A stretch of DNA of 11,921 bases from Treponema sp. (GCA_031290325.1 JAITNU010000137.1:1-11921); one strand, 5' to 3'; shown: positions 1 through 7,889, counted from the stretch's first letter. Translations and numbers: made by a program. Notes: a model not told the origin generated them from the sequence alone.

Positions 1-639
1 CGCATTGCCCAGCAGTCGGCGTTTCTTGAAGAGGCAAATACGACGCTGGTCAATATTGCGTCTCAGACGAATATCCTGGCGATGAACGCAGCCATAGAGG
101 CAGCCCACGCAGGTGAAACGGGCAGAGGGTTTGCCGTGGTGGCCGGTGAGGTGCGGAAGCTGGCGGAATCATCAAGCAAAGAGTCTGTGTCCATTTCAAA
201 TGAGATTAAGAAGATGAGAGCCGGTATAGAAAAGATACGCCAGGTTTCGGACCATACGGTTAATACGCTGCAAAATATGTTTACCGAAGTAACAGATATG
301 GGATCTTCATTTACAACCGTAACTAACGCGGTGGAAGCCCAGGCTGCAAGCGGTGGCCAGATACTGGAGGCAATAACGATCTTACGGGAAACGACTGAAC
401 AGGTGCACCAAGGCTCCAGTGAGATACAAAAACGGAGCGGTTTAATCTATAAGGCGGTGGAAAATCTGAAGAATATATCAGAGGAGGTGAGCGAAAATTT
501 CCGTGATGTGCAAAAGGCGAGTAAAAACATTGCGGTATCCCTTGAGCTTACCCAGAAGATTGCAGATGGACGCTTCTTAATGCGCCCTGATAAGCCATCT
601 TTGCAGCAGGTTTACCAGGGAGGAAAGTATACCGATTAG
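1..639 (+). CDS. Methyl-accepting chemotaxis protein, C-terminal signalling domain (5' end outside window)
   Basis: The reading frame is open from base 1 and ends at TAG 637-639, giving 212 visible residues; the start lies outside the window. The hairpin tip of the MCP cytoplasmic domain is plain: IASQTNILAMNAAIEAAHAG followed by E-TGRGFAVVAGEVRKLAE. This is the part that contacts CheA and CheW in the receptor array. The remainder is heptad-rich helix, as expected for the returning arm of the four-helix bundle. The sensor, membrane segments and HAMP domain are not visible. The C-terminus is a polar tail (ending GGKYTD) without an NWETF-like CheR/CheB tethering pentapeptide. The gene converges on the mlaD end of the large minus-strand operon, so it is not part of it. 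Ligand is unknown. Family assignment is near certain. Confidence 0.96.
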   Translation, partial: RIAQQSAFLEEANTTLVNIASQTNILAMNAAIEAAHAGETGRGFAVVAGEVRKLAESSSKESVSISNEIKKMRAGIEKIRQVSDHTVNTLQNMFTEVTDMGSSFTTVTNAVEAQAASGGQILEAITILRETTEQVHQGSSEIQKRSGLIYKAVENLKNISEEVSENFRDVQKASKNIAVSLELTQKIADGRFLMRPDKPSLQQVYQGGKYTD

Positions 640-745
640 GCGAGGCAATGTCCCTGGAAGACATGGACTTAATCGTGAACGCCAAAAGGCAGACCCTCAC
701 CGGCCGGTAGCCAAGCCCTGTATATGTTAAAGTAGGGTATTATCA

Positions 746-1768
746 TCAGAAACTGATATCCCGCGGACTCGTACCGTTGGACTGGGTCTGAACCTGAGTG
801 GGGATGCCCTTCTTTAACAGAGGATTATTCGTCAGGGCAACCAGCACATCCTCGGCGGTCTTGAGGGTCGTCCGCAGGTCCATGAGCAGTCCCGCTACCT
901 GGGGCATTTGGGCAGGGATCGCAATGGAAGTTTTCTCCAGGTTGCGCAGTATCCCTGATATGGACGTAAGTGAAGCTTCGAGGTTGGTATAGACCGCGCC
1001 TTCGGTATCAAGTACTGTGGAAACCAGGCCCTCTGGTTCAACCACTTTATTGGTGAGGGTATTAATGTCGGCGATGATGGGTCTAAGCTCCGCCATCAGA
1101 GTGTCCACTTCTCCCAGAACCGTGTCCAGGGTGTTGTTCACCGTGCCGGGCAGGCCCTGAACACCGGCGACAGTAGCTTCCACCCCGCCTAGGGTACGTC
1201 CCAGAACGGTGGTGTCAGTGCCTTTGATGGCGTCCTGGACTGTCAGAAGCAGGGTGTCGAAGTCTTGTATCAGGGTATTGGCCCGGCTCAAGAGGAGGGT
1301 GATGCTGTCGTCTTGACGGGGCAGATAGGCCAGGCCCTCCTGGAGCATCTGCTTGGCCTCCGGGGAATTGATCGTGGGTATTGACGCTCCTTCTGCGAGA
1401 CATTCCTGACCCAGGCCGGGGTAAAAGCGGAACTGGTTGCCCAATCCGATGGGGCTGATGTTGATCTCCACCAGAGAACCCTGCCTGACCCGGTCAGCAT
1501 AGGTATCATAAATCGTAAAGAGGACCTCAACCCGGTCATCTTCGGTGAGCCTGAAGGAGGTGATATTCCCAATGGTGAAGCCCTTGTACTGGACCGCCAT
1601 GTTGCCGCTCAGTCCGGTGGCGCTGTCAAAGTAGGTCTTATAGTGATAATCCTTGGCAAACCAGCGCTGCTTGCTGCCGAGCATAAAGACCACGAAAACA
1701 AGGGATACCAGGGCAACTACTATCAAGGTACCGACGATTTGATCCGCAAAACGAATTTTAAAAGTCAT
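746..1768 (-). CDS. mlaD: MlaD/MCE-family lipid-binding protein of an ABC transporter
   Basis: This 340-residue protein has an N-terminal membrane anchor (about residues 11-31, IVGTLIVVALVSLVFVVFML) and then an MCE domain (about 38-120), seen in the pattern FDSATGLSGNMAVQYKGFTI-GNI and ending SPIGLGNQFRFYPGLG. A long helical, amphipathic C-terminal region follows (about 155-320) and ends in NNPLLKKGIP, a tail motif seen in this family. MCE proteins form periplasmic hexameric rings or tubes on the inner-membrane MlaFE complex and pass phospholipid or other hydrophobic molecules across the periplasm. It is the last gene of the operon, 21 nt after mlaF, with a Shine-Dalgarno AAGGAAA before ATG 1768. 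It is longer than the roughly 180-residue E. coli MlaD because of the helical extension, as in PqiB/LetB-like or plastid TGD2-like relatives. Substrate and direction of transport cannot be read from the sequence. Confidence 0.9.
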   Translation of the reverse strand: MTFKIRFADQIVGTLIVVALVSLVFVVFMLGSKQRWFAKDYHYKTYFDSATGLSGNMAVQYKGFTIGNITSFRLTEDDRVEVLFTIYDTYADRVRQGSLVEINISPIGLGNQFRFYPGLGQECLAEGASIPTINSPEAKQMLQEGLAYLPRQDDSITLLLSRANTLIQDFDTLLLTVQDAIKGTDTTVLGRTLGGVEATVAGVQGLPGTVNNTLDTVLGEVDTLMAELRPIIADINTLTNKVVEPEGLVSTVLDTEGAVYTNLEASLTSISGILRNLEKTSIAIPAQMPQVAGLLMDLRTTLKTAEDVLVALTNNPLLKKGIPTQVQTQSNGTSPRDISF

Positions 1769-1789
1769 AGGACGCTTTCCTTCCCAATG

Positions 1790-2524
1790 TTATAGGTTGA
1801 TTTCCTGTTCAATCGAACGGATCAGGTCTTCATCAGAGTTCATCTCCGCTTTGGTGAGCCGCAGTGACAAGGCGCCTCCCCGGATTACCAGCATATAATC
1901 GGCAAGGCTCATAATCAAGTTGAGATTATGGGTAACCAAGATGATGGTATGTCCCGCTTCCTGCATACGTTTTACCAGGCTGATAAGCCGGTGGGCTGCG
2001 GTATCGTCCAGAGACTCGGTCCATTCATCGAGAAACAGGAGCCGGGGCCTGCAGAGCATGGCCCGTGCAAAGGCGATGAGCTTCTGCTCCCCCATGGAAA
2101 GCTGGGCTGGCCGGATCTCCAGTTCCTTTTTATACCCCACCTCCGTGAGTACTTCCCGGATACGGTGGTTCCGTTCGGTCTTGGTCATGCTGGGGAAATG
2201 AATCCGCAGGGGTAATTCCAGGATCTGGTCCAGATTCTGGTTGGCCCAGAGTGCCGAATCCTGAAAGACCACTGCCCCTTCCCGGCGAAAGACCAGGTTC
2301 TGCTCCCGGTTCATGAGGGATACATCCTGCCCCCGGAAGCAGACTTTTCCTTTGGAAGGGACCAGCAGGCCGGCGGAGAGCTTCAGCGCCGTACTCTTGC
2401 CCCCGCCGGAAGGACCGGCCAGGGCAGTGGTTTTCCCCTCCTCAAATTGATAGGACAAGTCCTGGACTATGGTTTTCTGCTGTGCCGAGAAGGACACCTG
2501 CTTTAGTTCAATGATGACGGCCAT
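1790..2524 (-). CDS. mlaF: MlaF-type ABC transporter ATP-binding protein
   Basis: This is a 244-residue ATPase subunit. Motifs in order are Walker A GPSGGGKST (residues 37-45), Q-loop Q88, signature LSMGEQ (142-147), Walker B RLLFLDE (161-167) with the catalytic Glu present, D-loop SLDD and the switch His in VTHN (H199). All parts needed for ATP hydrolysis are there. The signature departs from the usual LSGGQ (LSMGE), while the helix after it looks ordinary. It lies between the MlaE-type permease and the MCE protein, so its partner is almost certainly that permease and not the Liv permeases, which have their own two ATPases. ATG 2524 is only 5 nt after the mlaE stop and has just a weak Shine-Dalgarno (AAAGAG right before ATG), so translation probably depends on coupling to mlaE. 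Confidence 0.9.
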   Translation of the reverse strand: MAVIIELKQVSFSAQQKTIVQDLSYQFEEGKTTALAGPSGGGKSTALKLSAGLLVPSKGKVCFRGQDVSLMNREQNLVFRREGAVVFQDSALWANQNLDQILELPLRIHFPSMTKTERNHRIREVLTEVGYKKELEIRPAQLSMGEQKLIAFARAMLCRPRLLFLDEWTESLDDTAAHRLISLVKRMQEAGHTIILVTHNLNLIMSLADYMLVIRGGALSLRLTKAEMNSDEDLIRSIEQEINL

Positions 2525-2529
2525 ACTCT

Positions 2530-3297
2530 TTATTGTAATGCACTATAATAGAGAGCGGAAAGCAAAATATCCACTATGATGCACCAGGCAAAGGAGCTGC
2601 TCACCGCTTTCAAGCCTGCCACCGGGACCTCTGTGCTGGCTCGTTCCACCCCGAAGCCCTTGAGGAGGGCCCCTATTGAGATGATTACCCCAAAACTGAG
2701 GCTTTTGACAATTGAAATGAGGATATCATAGAGGCTGAGGACCTGGAGGAGGTTGGAAAAATACACTGCCGCAGGCATGGGGTTGAAAACATGCGCTACG
2801 GCGAAGGAGACTACCAGTCCAAAGATGGAAAAATAGATGTTCAGCAGAAACAGGGAGATGGTGACCCCTAAGAAACGGGGCACCCCCAGGTGTTCTATGG
2901 GATCAACCCCTACGGAGATATAGGCTTCAACTTCATGGGAAATCACCATCCCCGCCACTTCTGTGGCAATGGCGGTGCCCGACCGGGCAATCACGATGAA
3001 GGCCGTGAAGAGGGGTCCGAGTTCCCGGGTGATCATGGTGATGAGCAGGGGGTAGATGAGCCGTTCCTGGGAAAAGCCCGTCAGCAGGGGTATGCCGATA
3101 ATGTTGACTGCTGCGCCCATGCCCAGGGCGAGCAACGCGGAGATACTCAGGGCTTCCACAAAGGTGAAGAGGATCTGCATGATGAGTATTTTATACGATG
3201 CCTGCCCCCGGAATATAAAGTGGCCAGTGCTTCTGAGCACTTTGGTAAAAAAGCCCAGGGTATAGCATACTTTCTGGATCATCTGTTTCCCGTACAT
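2530..3297 (-). CDS. mlaE: MlaE/YrbE-type ABC transporter permease
   Basis: This 255-residue multi-spanning membrane protein carries the MlaE/YrbE family core, ITRELGPLFTAFIVIARSGT then AIATEVAGMVISHEVEAY, followed by GVDPIEHLGVPRFLG; these are the family's REL-GP, R-G-AIA-E and P--L--PR signatures. Hydrophobic stretches near residues 45-75, 85-105, 145-180, 195-215 and 235-252 fit five to six membrane segments. Length is close to E. coli MlaE (260). It forms the membrane channel of the phospholipid-type transporter with the ATPase and MCE protein downstream. The start overlaps the livF stop as TAATG, and the Shine-Dalgarno AGGGAG lies inside the last livF codons, so it is translationally coupled to the amino-acid-type importer. 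No MlaB (STAS) or MlaC (periplasmic carrier) gene is in the window. Confidence 0.92.
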   Translation of the reverse strand: MYGKQMIQKVCYTLGFFTKVLRSTGHFIFRGQASYKILIMQILFTFVEALSISALLALGMGAAVNIIGIPLLTGFSQERLIYPLLITMITRELGPLFTAFIVIARSGTAIATEVAGMVISHEVEAYISVGVDPIEHLGVPRFLGVTISLFLLNIYFSIFGLVVSFAVAHVFNPMPAAVYFSNLLQVLSLYDILISIVKSLSFGVIISIGALLKGFGVERASTEVPVAGLKAVSSSFAWCIIVDILLSALYYSALQ

Positions 3298-3998
3298 TAA
3301 ACACTCCCTAAATAGGCTTTCTTGATGTTCTCATCATGTAAGAGGTTTTGTGATATTCCTGAGAGGGCTATTCTGCCGGTTTCAAGCACATAGGCGCGGT
3401 TCGATATGGAGAGCGCTAAGTTGGCGTTTTGTTCTACCAGGAGGATAGTAACCCCCTGTTTGTTTATTTCTTTTATCAGCTCGAAGAGCATTAACACGAT
3501 GTTTGGCGCAAGCCCCAGCGAAGGTTCGTCCAGGAGCAGGAGTTCTGGCTCGCTCATCAGAGCACGGGCAATGGCAAGCATTTGCTGCTCACCGCCGGAA
3601 AGGGTTCCTGCAATCTGCAGGGTCCGTTCTTTTAAACGGGGAAACAGGGTATATACCCGCTCATAAGCAGTGGTGGTGTTCCCCTTCTTTGAATACCTCC
3701 CCAGTTTCAGATTTTCCGCTACGGTGAGTCCTGGAAACACTTCCCGGCCTTCAGGGGACAAACTGATCCCCAATCTGACAATCTTATGGGCCGGCACATT
3801 GGTAATGTTTTTATCTTTGTAGTGAATAGTGCCGGAGCGTATGCCCACAAGACCGGTAATACAGCTCAGGGTACTTGTCTTACCGGCACCGTTGCTTCCA
3901 ATAAGGGAAACGATCTCTCCTTTTTGTATTTCAAGGCTGATGTCTTTCAGGGCATGCACATTATCATAAAAGGCATTCAGGTTAGTGATCCTGAGCAT
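3297..3998 (-). CDS. livF: LivF-type branched-chain amino acid ABC transporter ATPase
   Basis: One of the two ATPases of a HAAT-family importer, 233 residues from the chosen start. Motifs are Walker A GSNGAGKTS (34-42), signature LSGGEQQ, Walker B LLLLDEPSLGLAP, and LLVEQN in place of the usual switch-histidine motif, which is normal for LivF. The C-terminus is AYLGSV. I chose ATG 3998 (MLRITNLNAFY) over an in-frame GTG three codons upstream at 4007. ATG 3998 has AGGGGG at 8 nt spacing, the GTG sits inside that Shine-Dalgarno, and LivF proteins usually begin at this point. The gene overlaps the end of livG by 17 nt and overlaps mlaE by one base (TAATG). It should pair with LivG beneath the LivH/LivM permease. 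Confidence 0.93.
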   Translation of the reverse strand: MLRITNLNAFYDNVHALKDISLEIQKGEIVSLIGSNGAGKTSTLSCITGLVGIRSGTIHYKDKNITNVPAHKIVRLGISLSPEGREVFPGLTVAENLKLGRYSKKGNTTTAYERVYTLFPRLKERTLQIAGTLSGGEQQMLAIARALMSEPELLLLDEPSLGLAPNIVLMLFELIKEINKQGVTILLVEQNANLALSISNRAYVLETGRIALSGISQNLLHDENIKKAYLGSV

Positions 3999-4758
3999 TC
4001 GGTACACCCCCTAAATAGGCTTCGATTACCTTGGGATCATTGGCCACTTCCTGGGGCAGCCCCTGGGCGATCAGCTTGCCATAGTCAAGCACATAGATAC
4101 GGTCAGAAATGTGCATCACCACATTCATATCGTGTTCTATCATCAGGATGGTAAAGCCCTTGTCCCGGAGGCTCAGGATAAAGCGCAGCAGTTCTTCCGA
4201 TTCCTGGGGGTTCATACCTGCCGCAGGTTCGTCGAGGAGGATCAGTTTCGCGCCGGTGGCAAGGGCGCGGGCGATTTCAAGCTTACGTTGTTCACCATAA
4301 GGAAGATTGGCGGCGTAATCGTGCATCCGGTGCAGCAGCCCCACATCCTTGAGGAGACGGATTGCGTTGACCGTGTTTTCGATCTCCGCTTTTTTGAACC
4401 GGGGGGTGCGAAAAACCGCGTGAAAAAAACTGTAATGGGCCATGATGTGAGACCCGACCAGTACATTTTCAATGACCCGCATGTTGCGAAAGAGCCGTAT
4501 GTTTTGAAAGGTCCGGGCGATTCCTGCCTTTACAATGTCCTGGGGTATTTGATTATGTATGGGCTTTTCCTCGAAACGGATCTCGCCGGTATCAATCTTA
4601 TAAATACCGGTGAGGATATTGAATATGGTGGTCTTTCCCGCCCCGTTCGGCCCGATAAGGCTCACGATCTCCCCCTGATTCACCTCCAGAGTTACCCCAT
4701 CAACCGCTTTCAATCCGCCGAAACTAAGGGAAATCCCCTCTATGTGTAATAAAGCCAT
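3982..4758 (-). CDS. livG: LivG-type branched-chain amino acid ABC transporter ATPase
   Basis: This 258-residue ATPase has Walker A GPNGAGKTT (36-44), Q-loop in TFQNIRLF, the LivG-typical signature LPYGEQRKLEIARAL, Walker B LILLDEPAAGMNP and the switch His in MIEHD. The longer insertion between the Q-loop and signature (the SHIMAHYSFFHAVFRTPRF region) is typical of LivG and separates it from LivF. It energises uptake through the LivH/LivM permease together with LivF. ATG 4758 is preceded by AAGGCGG at 8 nt spacing. The stop codon lies 17 nt inside livF, and the livF Shine-Dalgarno is embedded in the codons for the AYLGGV tail. Confidence 0.95.
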   Translation of the reverse strand: MALLHIEGISLSFGGLKAVDGVTLEVNQGEIVSLIGPNGAGKTTIFNILTGIYKIDTGEIRFEEKPIHNQIPQDIVKAGIARTFQNIRLFRNMRVIENVLVGSHIMAHYSFFHAVFRTPRFKKAEIENTVNAIRLLKDVGLLHRMHDYAANLPYGEQRKLEIARALATGAKLILLDEPAAGMNPQESEELLRFILSLRDKGFTILMIEHDMNVVMHISDRIYVLDYGKLIAQGLPQEVANDPKVIEAYLGGVPNAQDH

Positions 4759-4772
4759 ACGCTGTTCCGCCT

Positions 4773-5834
4773 TTACTTACCGGAAGATCCCATCAGTGGT
4801 AATGGTAAGTTCAGTTTTTCCAGTTCTTTTTTCACATCCTTTGAAAGCCGGTAAGGAAGCCGCGACTGCCACCCCAGCAGTCCCTGGGGCCTGAAACGCA
4901 TCATCAGCACCAGGATAAGCCCGTAGAGCACGAAACGGTAATCCATCATGAAACGGGACACTTCTGGAAACACGATCAGCACTGCTGTGCCGAAGTACAT
5001 GCCCCGCATGGTACCGAGACCGCCGAGGATCGCCATGCTGATTATCTGGGATGAAACATCAAAGGTGAAGGAATTGGGATCGATGTATCCGACCATAGGG
5101 GCGTAAAACGCACCGGCGATTCCTGAAATAAACGCGGATAATACAAAGGCCAAGACCTTGTACCGGATCGTTTTTATCCCCATCATCTGGGCGGCGATTT
5201 CATCTTCCCGGATGGCAATAAAAGCCCTGCCGATTTTTGAATTGATAATCACCTGGCACAAAAGAGAAACCAGCAGCGCTAGGGCTAATACCAGATAATA
5301 CAATCCATGATTCGCAAAGGACAGTTTGATACCGAAAAAGACCGGCAGGGGAATGTTTCTGATCCCCAGGGTTCCGTTGGTAACCGGGTCCCAATTCATC
5401 AGGATCATCCGCATAATTTCACCGAATCCCAGGGTAACGATGGTGAGATAGGAGCCTTTCAGTCTGAAGGTGGGAAGACCGAGCAGAAACCCACAGCAAC
5501 CAGCCAGGACCGCGCCGATGATCATCGTTATCCAGAAACTGAGGCCCCCGTGGATCAGCAATAAAGTTGAAGTATACGCACCGATTGCGTAAAACCCCGC
5601 ATTTCCCATGGAGAGCTGGCCGGTATACCCCGCCACCAGATTGAGGGCCAGGGTCAGCATGGAGTAGATGCCGATGACAATAAAGATACGCATGATGTAC
5701 CGGCTGAAACCAAAGGCGGGCACCAGGATGAGCAGCAGGATAAAGGCACTCAGCAAATATACCCGCTGATTCGACATGAAACGTTCCAGCCGGTAGAAAA
5801 AATCTGAGTACAGACCTGCTGCTTTGTTGCCCAC
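4773..5834 (-). CDS. livM: LivM-type branched-chain amino acid ABC transporter permease
   Basis: This 353-residue inner-membrane permease carries the LivM signature GYTGQLSMGNAGFYAIGAYT and a cytoplasmic ATPase-contact loop (GRAFIAIREDEIAAQMMGI), followed by SAFISGIAGAFYAPMVGYI and a late AILGGLGTMRGMYFGTAVL segment. The hydrophobic pattern fits about 8 to 10 membrane helices. It forms a heterodimer with LivH. The start is GTG 5834 with AAGGTG at 6 nt spacing, located in the last livH codons and separated from that stop by 3 nt. The first 20 residues (MGNKAAGLYSDFFYRLERFM) are a polar leader before the first helix. An ATG at codon 20 is possible but lacks an equally good Shine-Dalgarno. The C-terminal FRPQGLLGWQ is typical of the family. 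Confidence 0.95.
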   Translation of the reverse strand: MGNKAAGLYSDFFYRLERFMSNQRVYLLSAFILLLILVPAFGFSRYIMRIFIVIGIYSMLTLALNLVAGYTGQLSMGNAGFYAIGAYTSTLLLIHGGLSFWITMIIGAVLAGCCGFLLGLPTFRLKGSYLTIVTLGFGEIMRMILMNWDPVTNGTLGIRNIPLPVFFGIKLSFANHGLYYLVLALALLVSLLCQVIINSKIGRAFIAIREDEIAAQMMGIKTIRYKVLAFVLSAFISGIAGAFYAPMVGYIDPNSFTFDVSSQIISMAILGGLGTMRGMYFGTAVLIVFPEVSRFMMDYRFVLYGLILVLMMRFRPQGLLGWQSRLPYRLSKDVKKELEKLNLPLPLMGSSGK

Positions 5835-5837
5835 TAC

Positions 5838-6719
5838 TTACACCTTAATTACTTCATTTTTTCCAAAGATCCCTGCAGGACGGAAGATCAAGACTGCAAT
5901 CAGAATGATGAAGGCCATTGCGTCCCGGTAATTGGAACCGATGTACAACGCCGCGATACTCTCGATAAGTCCTACGGCAAGACCACCGACCAGCGCCCCG
6001 GGCAGGCTCCCGATGCCACCCAGTACCGAAGCGGCAAAGGCTTTAAGGCCGATCATGAAGCCCATGCCCGGGTACACCACCTGGTAATAACCGCTGACCA
6101 TGCCCCCTGCTATGGCGGCTGAGGCGCCGCCCATCAAAAAGGTCAGGGTGATGATACTGTTGACGTTGATCCCCATGAGCGCGGCGGCCCTGGTGTTTTG
6201 CGAGGTTGCCCGCATGGCCAGGCCGATCTTGGTTTTATGTACTATCAGCAGGAGGAACAGCAACAGGACCAGTGATACTCCAAACATGACAAACTGTCTA
6301 CTGTTCATTTGTATCCCGCCGATAGTAAGGGTTCCCAAATTAAAAAAATCAGGAAAGGGTTTGCGCTGGCTTCCAAAAATAACCACCAGCATGTTCTGGA
6401 TGATGTTGGAAATTCCCAGGGTTGTTACCAAAGCCGCAATGGAAACGGACTTTTTCTTTCGTAAAGGCGCCAGGGCAACCTTATCAATTAAAACCCCCAG
6501 GATTCCCGTAATCACCACTGCCGCGATAATCGCGGGTATGGGACCAAAATGCAGACCCACAAAAAAGAACGCGATATGGGCGCCAAAAGCATACACTGCG
6601 CCATGAGAAAAGTTGATCAGCCTGAGTATGCCGAATACCAGGGAATAACCAACCGCCACCAGGGCATACACCAGCCCCAGGGCGATTCCATTACATACCT
6701 GCTGGATAAAAATCGCCAT
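5838..6719 (-). CDS. livH: LivH-type branched-chain amino acid ABC transporter permease
   Basis: This 293-residue permease matches LivH along its whole length. It begins with QQVCNGIALGLVYALVAVGY and SLVFGILRLINFSHGAVYAF, has the cytoplasmic loop TKIGLAMRATSQNTRAAALM, a late SVLGGIGSLPGALVGGLAVG and the closing FRPAGIFGKNE. About eight hydrophobic segments are visible. It pairs with LivM to form the channel through which the ligand delivered by LivK crosses the inner membrane. ATG 6719 follows the livK stop by 19 nt. An in-frame TAA two codons upstream rules out a longer protein. Its Shine-Dalgarno is poor: the nearest purine run, AAGGGTG, overlaps the livK stop about 14 nt away, so initiation may rely on reinitiation. 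Confidence 0.95.
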   Translation of the reverse strand: MAIFIQQVCNGIALGLVYALVAVGYSLVFGILRLINFSHGAVYAFGAHIAFFFVGLHFGPIPAIIAAVVITGILGVLIDKVALAPLRKKKSVSIAALVTTLGISNIIQNMLVVIFGSQRKPFPDFFNLGTLTIGGIQMNSRQFVMFGVSLVLLLFLLLIVHKTKIGLAMRATSQNTRAAALMGINVNSIITLTFLMGGASAAIAGGMVSGYYQVVYPGMGFMIGLKAFAASVLGGIGSLPGALVGGLAVGLIESIAALYIGSNYRDAMAFIILIAVLIFRPAGIFGKNEVIKV

Positions 6720-6738
6720 GTTTTAGAAGCCCGCACCC

Positions 6739-7878
6739 TTATTTATATTGAACGAATTTACCGCCCTGGATGACAACTTTCTGAAACACTTTGGAAGCAT
6801 CACCGATAGCGTCAAATTGCGTGGGACCGGTAATGCCCGCATAGTTGATACTGTTTACCCCGTCCCGGACCTTATCGCGATCAAGCGAGCCGGTCTGCTT
6901 AATGGCTTCCAGCAGAATCCCGATGGAATCATAGGCCTGGGCCGCCAGGGATGAAGGCTCCATACCGAATCTTTTTTTGAACTCGGTCACAAATTCGATG
7001 ATCGCCGGATCATCTGATTCGGCAAAGAAACTGACCGGTGCGAACAAACCCTCTACTGCGCTGCCTCCCAGTTGAATGATCTGCTGGGTGTATGCGTTAG
7101 AGACGCCTAAAAGCTGAATATTGGGATCCGCTTCCTTGTACTGCCGGGCAAGCGGCCCGTAAAGACTGTACATACCCACCGCCACTACTGCTTCTGCTCC
7201 TGCGGCCTTCAGTTTGGCGATTGCAGGGCTGTAATCATCGGAAGTTTCAAGCACCTGCTCATAGGCCACGAGGGTAAGCTTGTCATTCGTCTTGATCAGA
7301 TCCGCGGCTATGCCGCCGGCAGTGGTTCCCCAGTCGGTTTTTATGGCAATAATACCTACCTTGTTAATGTTTAAGTCATTGGCAACCACATCAACAATCA
7401 CCTTGAATTCTTCGGTTATCACCGTGTTATTGCGGAAGATGTAATTACCGATCTTTGAATAATCCGGGTGAGACGCGCAGTTTGAGATTTCGATCACCTT
7501 ACTTTCCTGATAAGTCGGCGCAGCGGTCATGCTGACACCAGAGGAAAAGTGCCCCAGCACCCCGATGATGTCCTTGTCACTGACGATCTTTTGCGCGATG
7601 GAAGCGGCCTCTTCAGCAGAATTCTTGTCATCATAGATCACCAGCTCAATCTGCTTGCCTAAAACACCACCTGCCTTATTCCATTTCTCCACCATGATCT
7701 GAGCGGCGGTCAGGAAACTCTGGCCATATTCGGCATTGTCCCCAGTCATGGGCAAGGCCACGGCAATCTTCACGGTGTTACCGGAACTAGAGGCGGCCTT
7801 TTGACCGCTGCCAAAAACAGCCGATATTGACAGCAGCCCTGCCACCATCAAAACCAAAAAAAACCATTTCTTTTTCAT
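6739..7878 (-). CDS. livK: LivK-type periplasmic amino acid-binding protein
   Basis: A type I periplasmic binding protein (Leu/Ile/Val-binding family) of 379 residues from ATG 7878. That start has AAGGAG at 5 nt spacing and gives a classic signal peptide (MKKK, then WFFLVLMVAGLLSISAVFG); an upstream in-frame ATG at 7902 would add eight residues before the KKK and is unlikely. The mature part begins near SGQKAASSSGNTVKIAVALP, then MTGDNAEYGQSF and NKAGGVLGKQIELVIYDDKN. There is no Cys at the cleavage site, so it appears soluble and not a lipoprotein. Lobe-1 ligand loops are GHFSSGVSMTAAP and ISNCASHPDYS, the latter differing from the common SATxP-type loop, so a substrate other than Leu/Ile/Val is possible. 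As first gene of the operon it probably sets specificity. Confidence 0.94.
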   Translation of the reverse strand: MKKKWFFLVLMVAGLLSISAVFGSGQKAASSSGNTVKIAVALPMTGDNAEYGQSFLTAAQIMVEKWNKAGGVLGKQIELVIYDDKNSAEEAASIAQKIVSDKDIIGVLGHFSSGVSMTAAPTYQESKVIEISNCASHPDYSKIGNYIFRNNTVITEEFKVIVDVVANDLNINKVGIIAIKTDWGTTAGGIAADLIKTNDKLTLVAYEQVLETSDDYSPAIAKLKAAGAEAVVAVGMYSLYGPLARQYKEADPNIQLLGVSNAYTQQIIQLGGSAVEGLFAPVSFFAESDDPAIIEFVTEFKKRFGMEPSSLAAQAYDSIGILLEAIKQTGSLDRDKVRDGVNSINYAGITGPTQFDAIGDASKVFQKVVIQGGKFVQYK

Positions 7879-7883
7879 AACAA

Positions 7884-7889
7884 CTCCTT
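7884..7889 (-). promoter_or_regulatory. Shine-Dalgarno that decides the livK start
   Basis: On the minus strand this reads AAGGAG, 5 nt before ATG 7878. It favours the start giving MKKKWFF over the in-frame ATG at 7902, which has no comparable purine run in front. Confidence 0.75.

Noticed and set aside
699..708. Palindrome ACCGGCCGGT between the convergent chemotaxis and mlaD genes
   Set aside because: A perfect 10-bp palindrome has no loop for a good hairpin and there is no T-run on either side, so a bidirectional terminator cannot be supported.
648..710. Short frame ATG...TAG reading MSLEDMDLIVNAKRQTLTGR after the chemotaxis gene, open further upstream
   Set aside because: It has a plausible amino-acid make-up but only 20 codons, no Shine-Dalgarno and no recognisable family. 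It may be chance or a remnant.
1215..1572. Two minus-strand frames inside mlaD in another reading frame
   Set aside because: Low-complexity Arg/Pro/Ser-rich shadows of the MCE protein; no independent evidence.
4111..4749. 212-codon plus-strand frame opposite livG
   Set aside because: It mirrors the codon pattern of livG, whose motifs are unmistakable; no promoter, Shine-Dalgarno or family resemblance.
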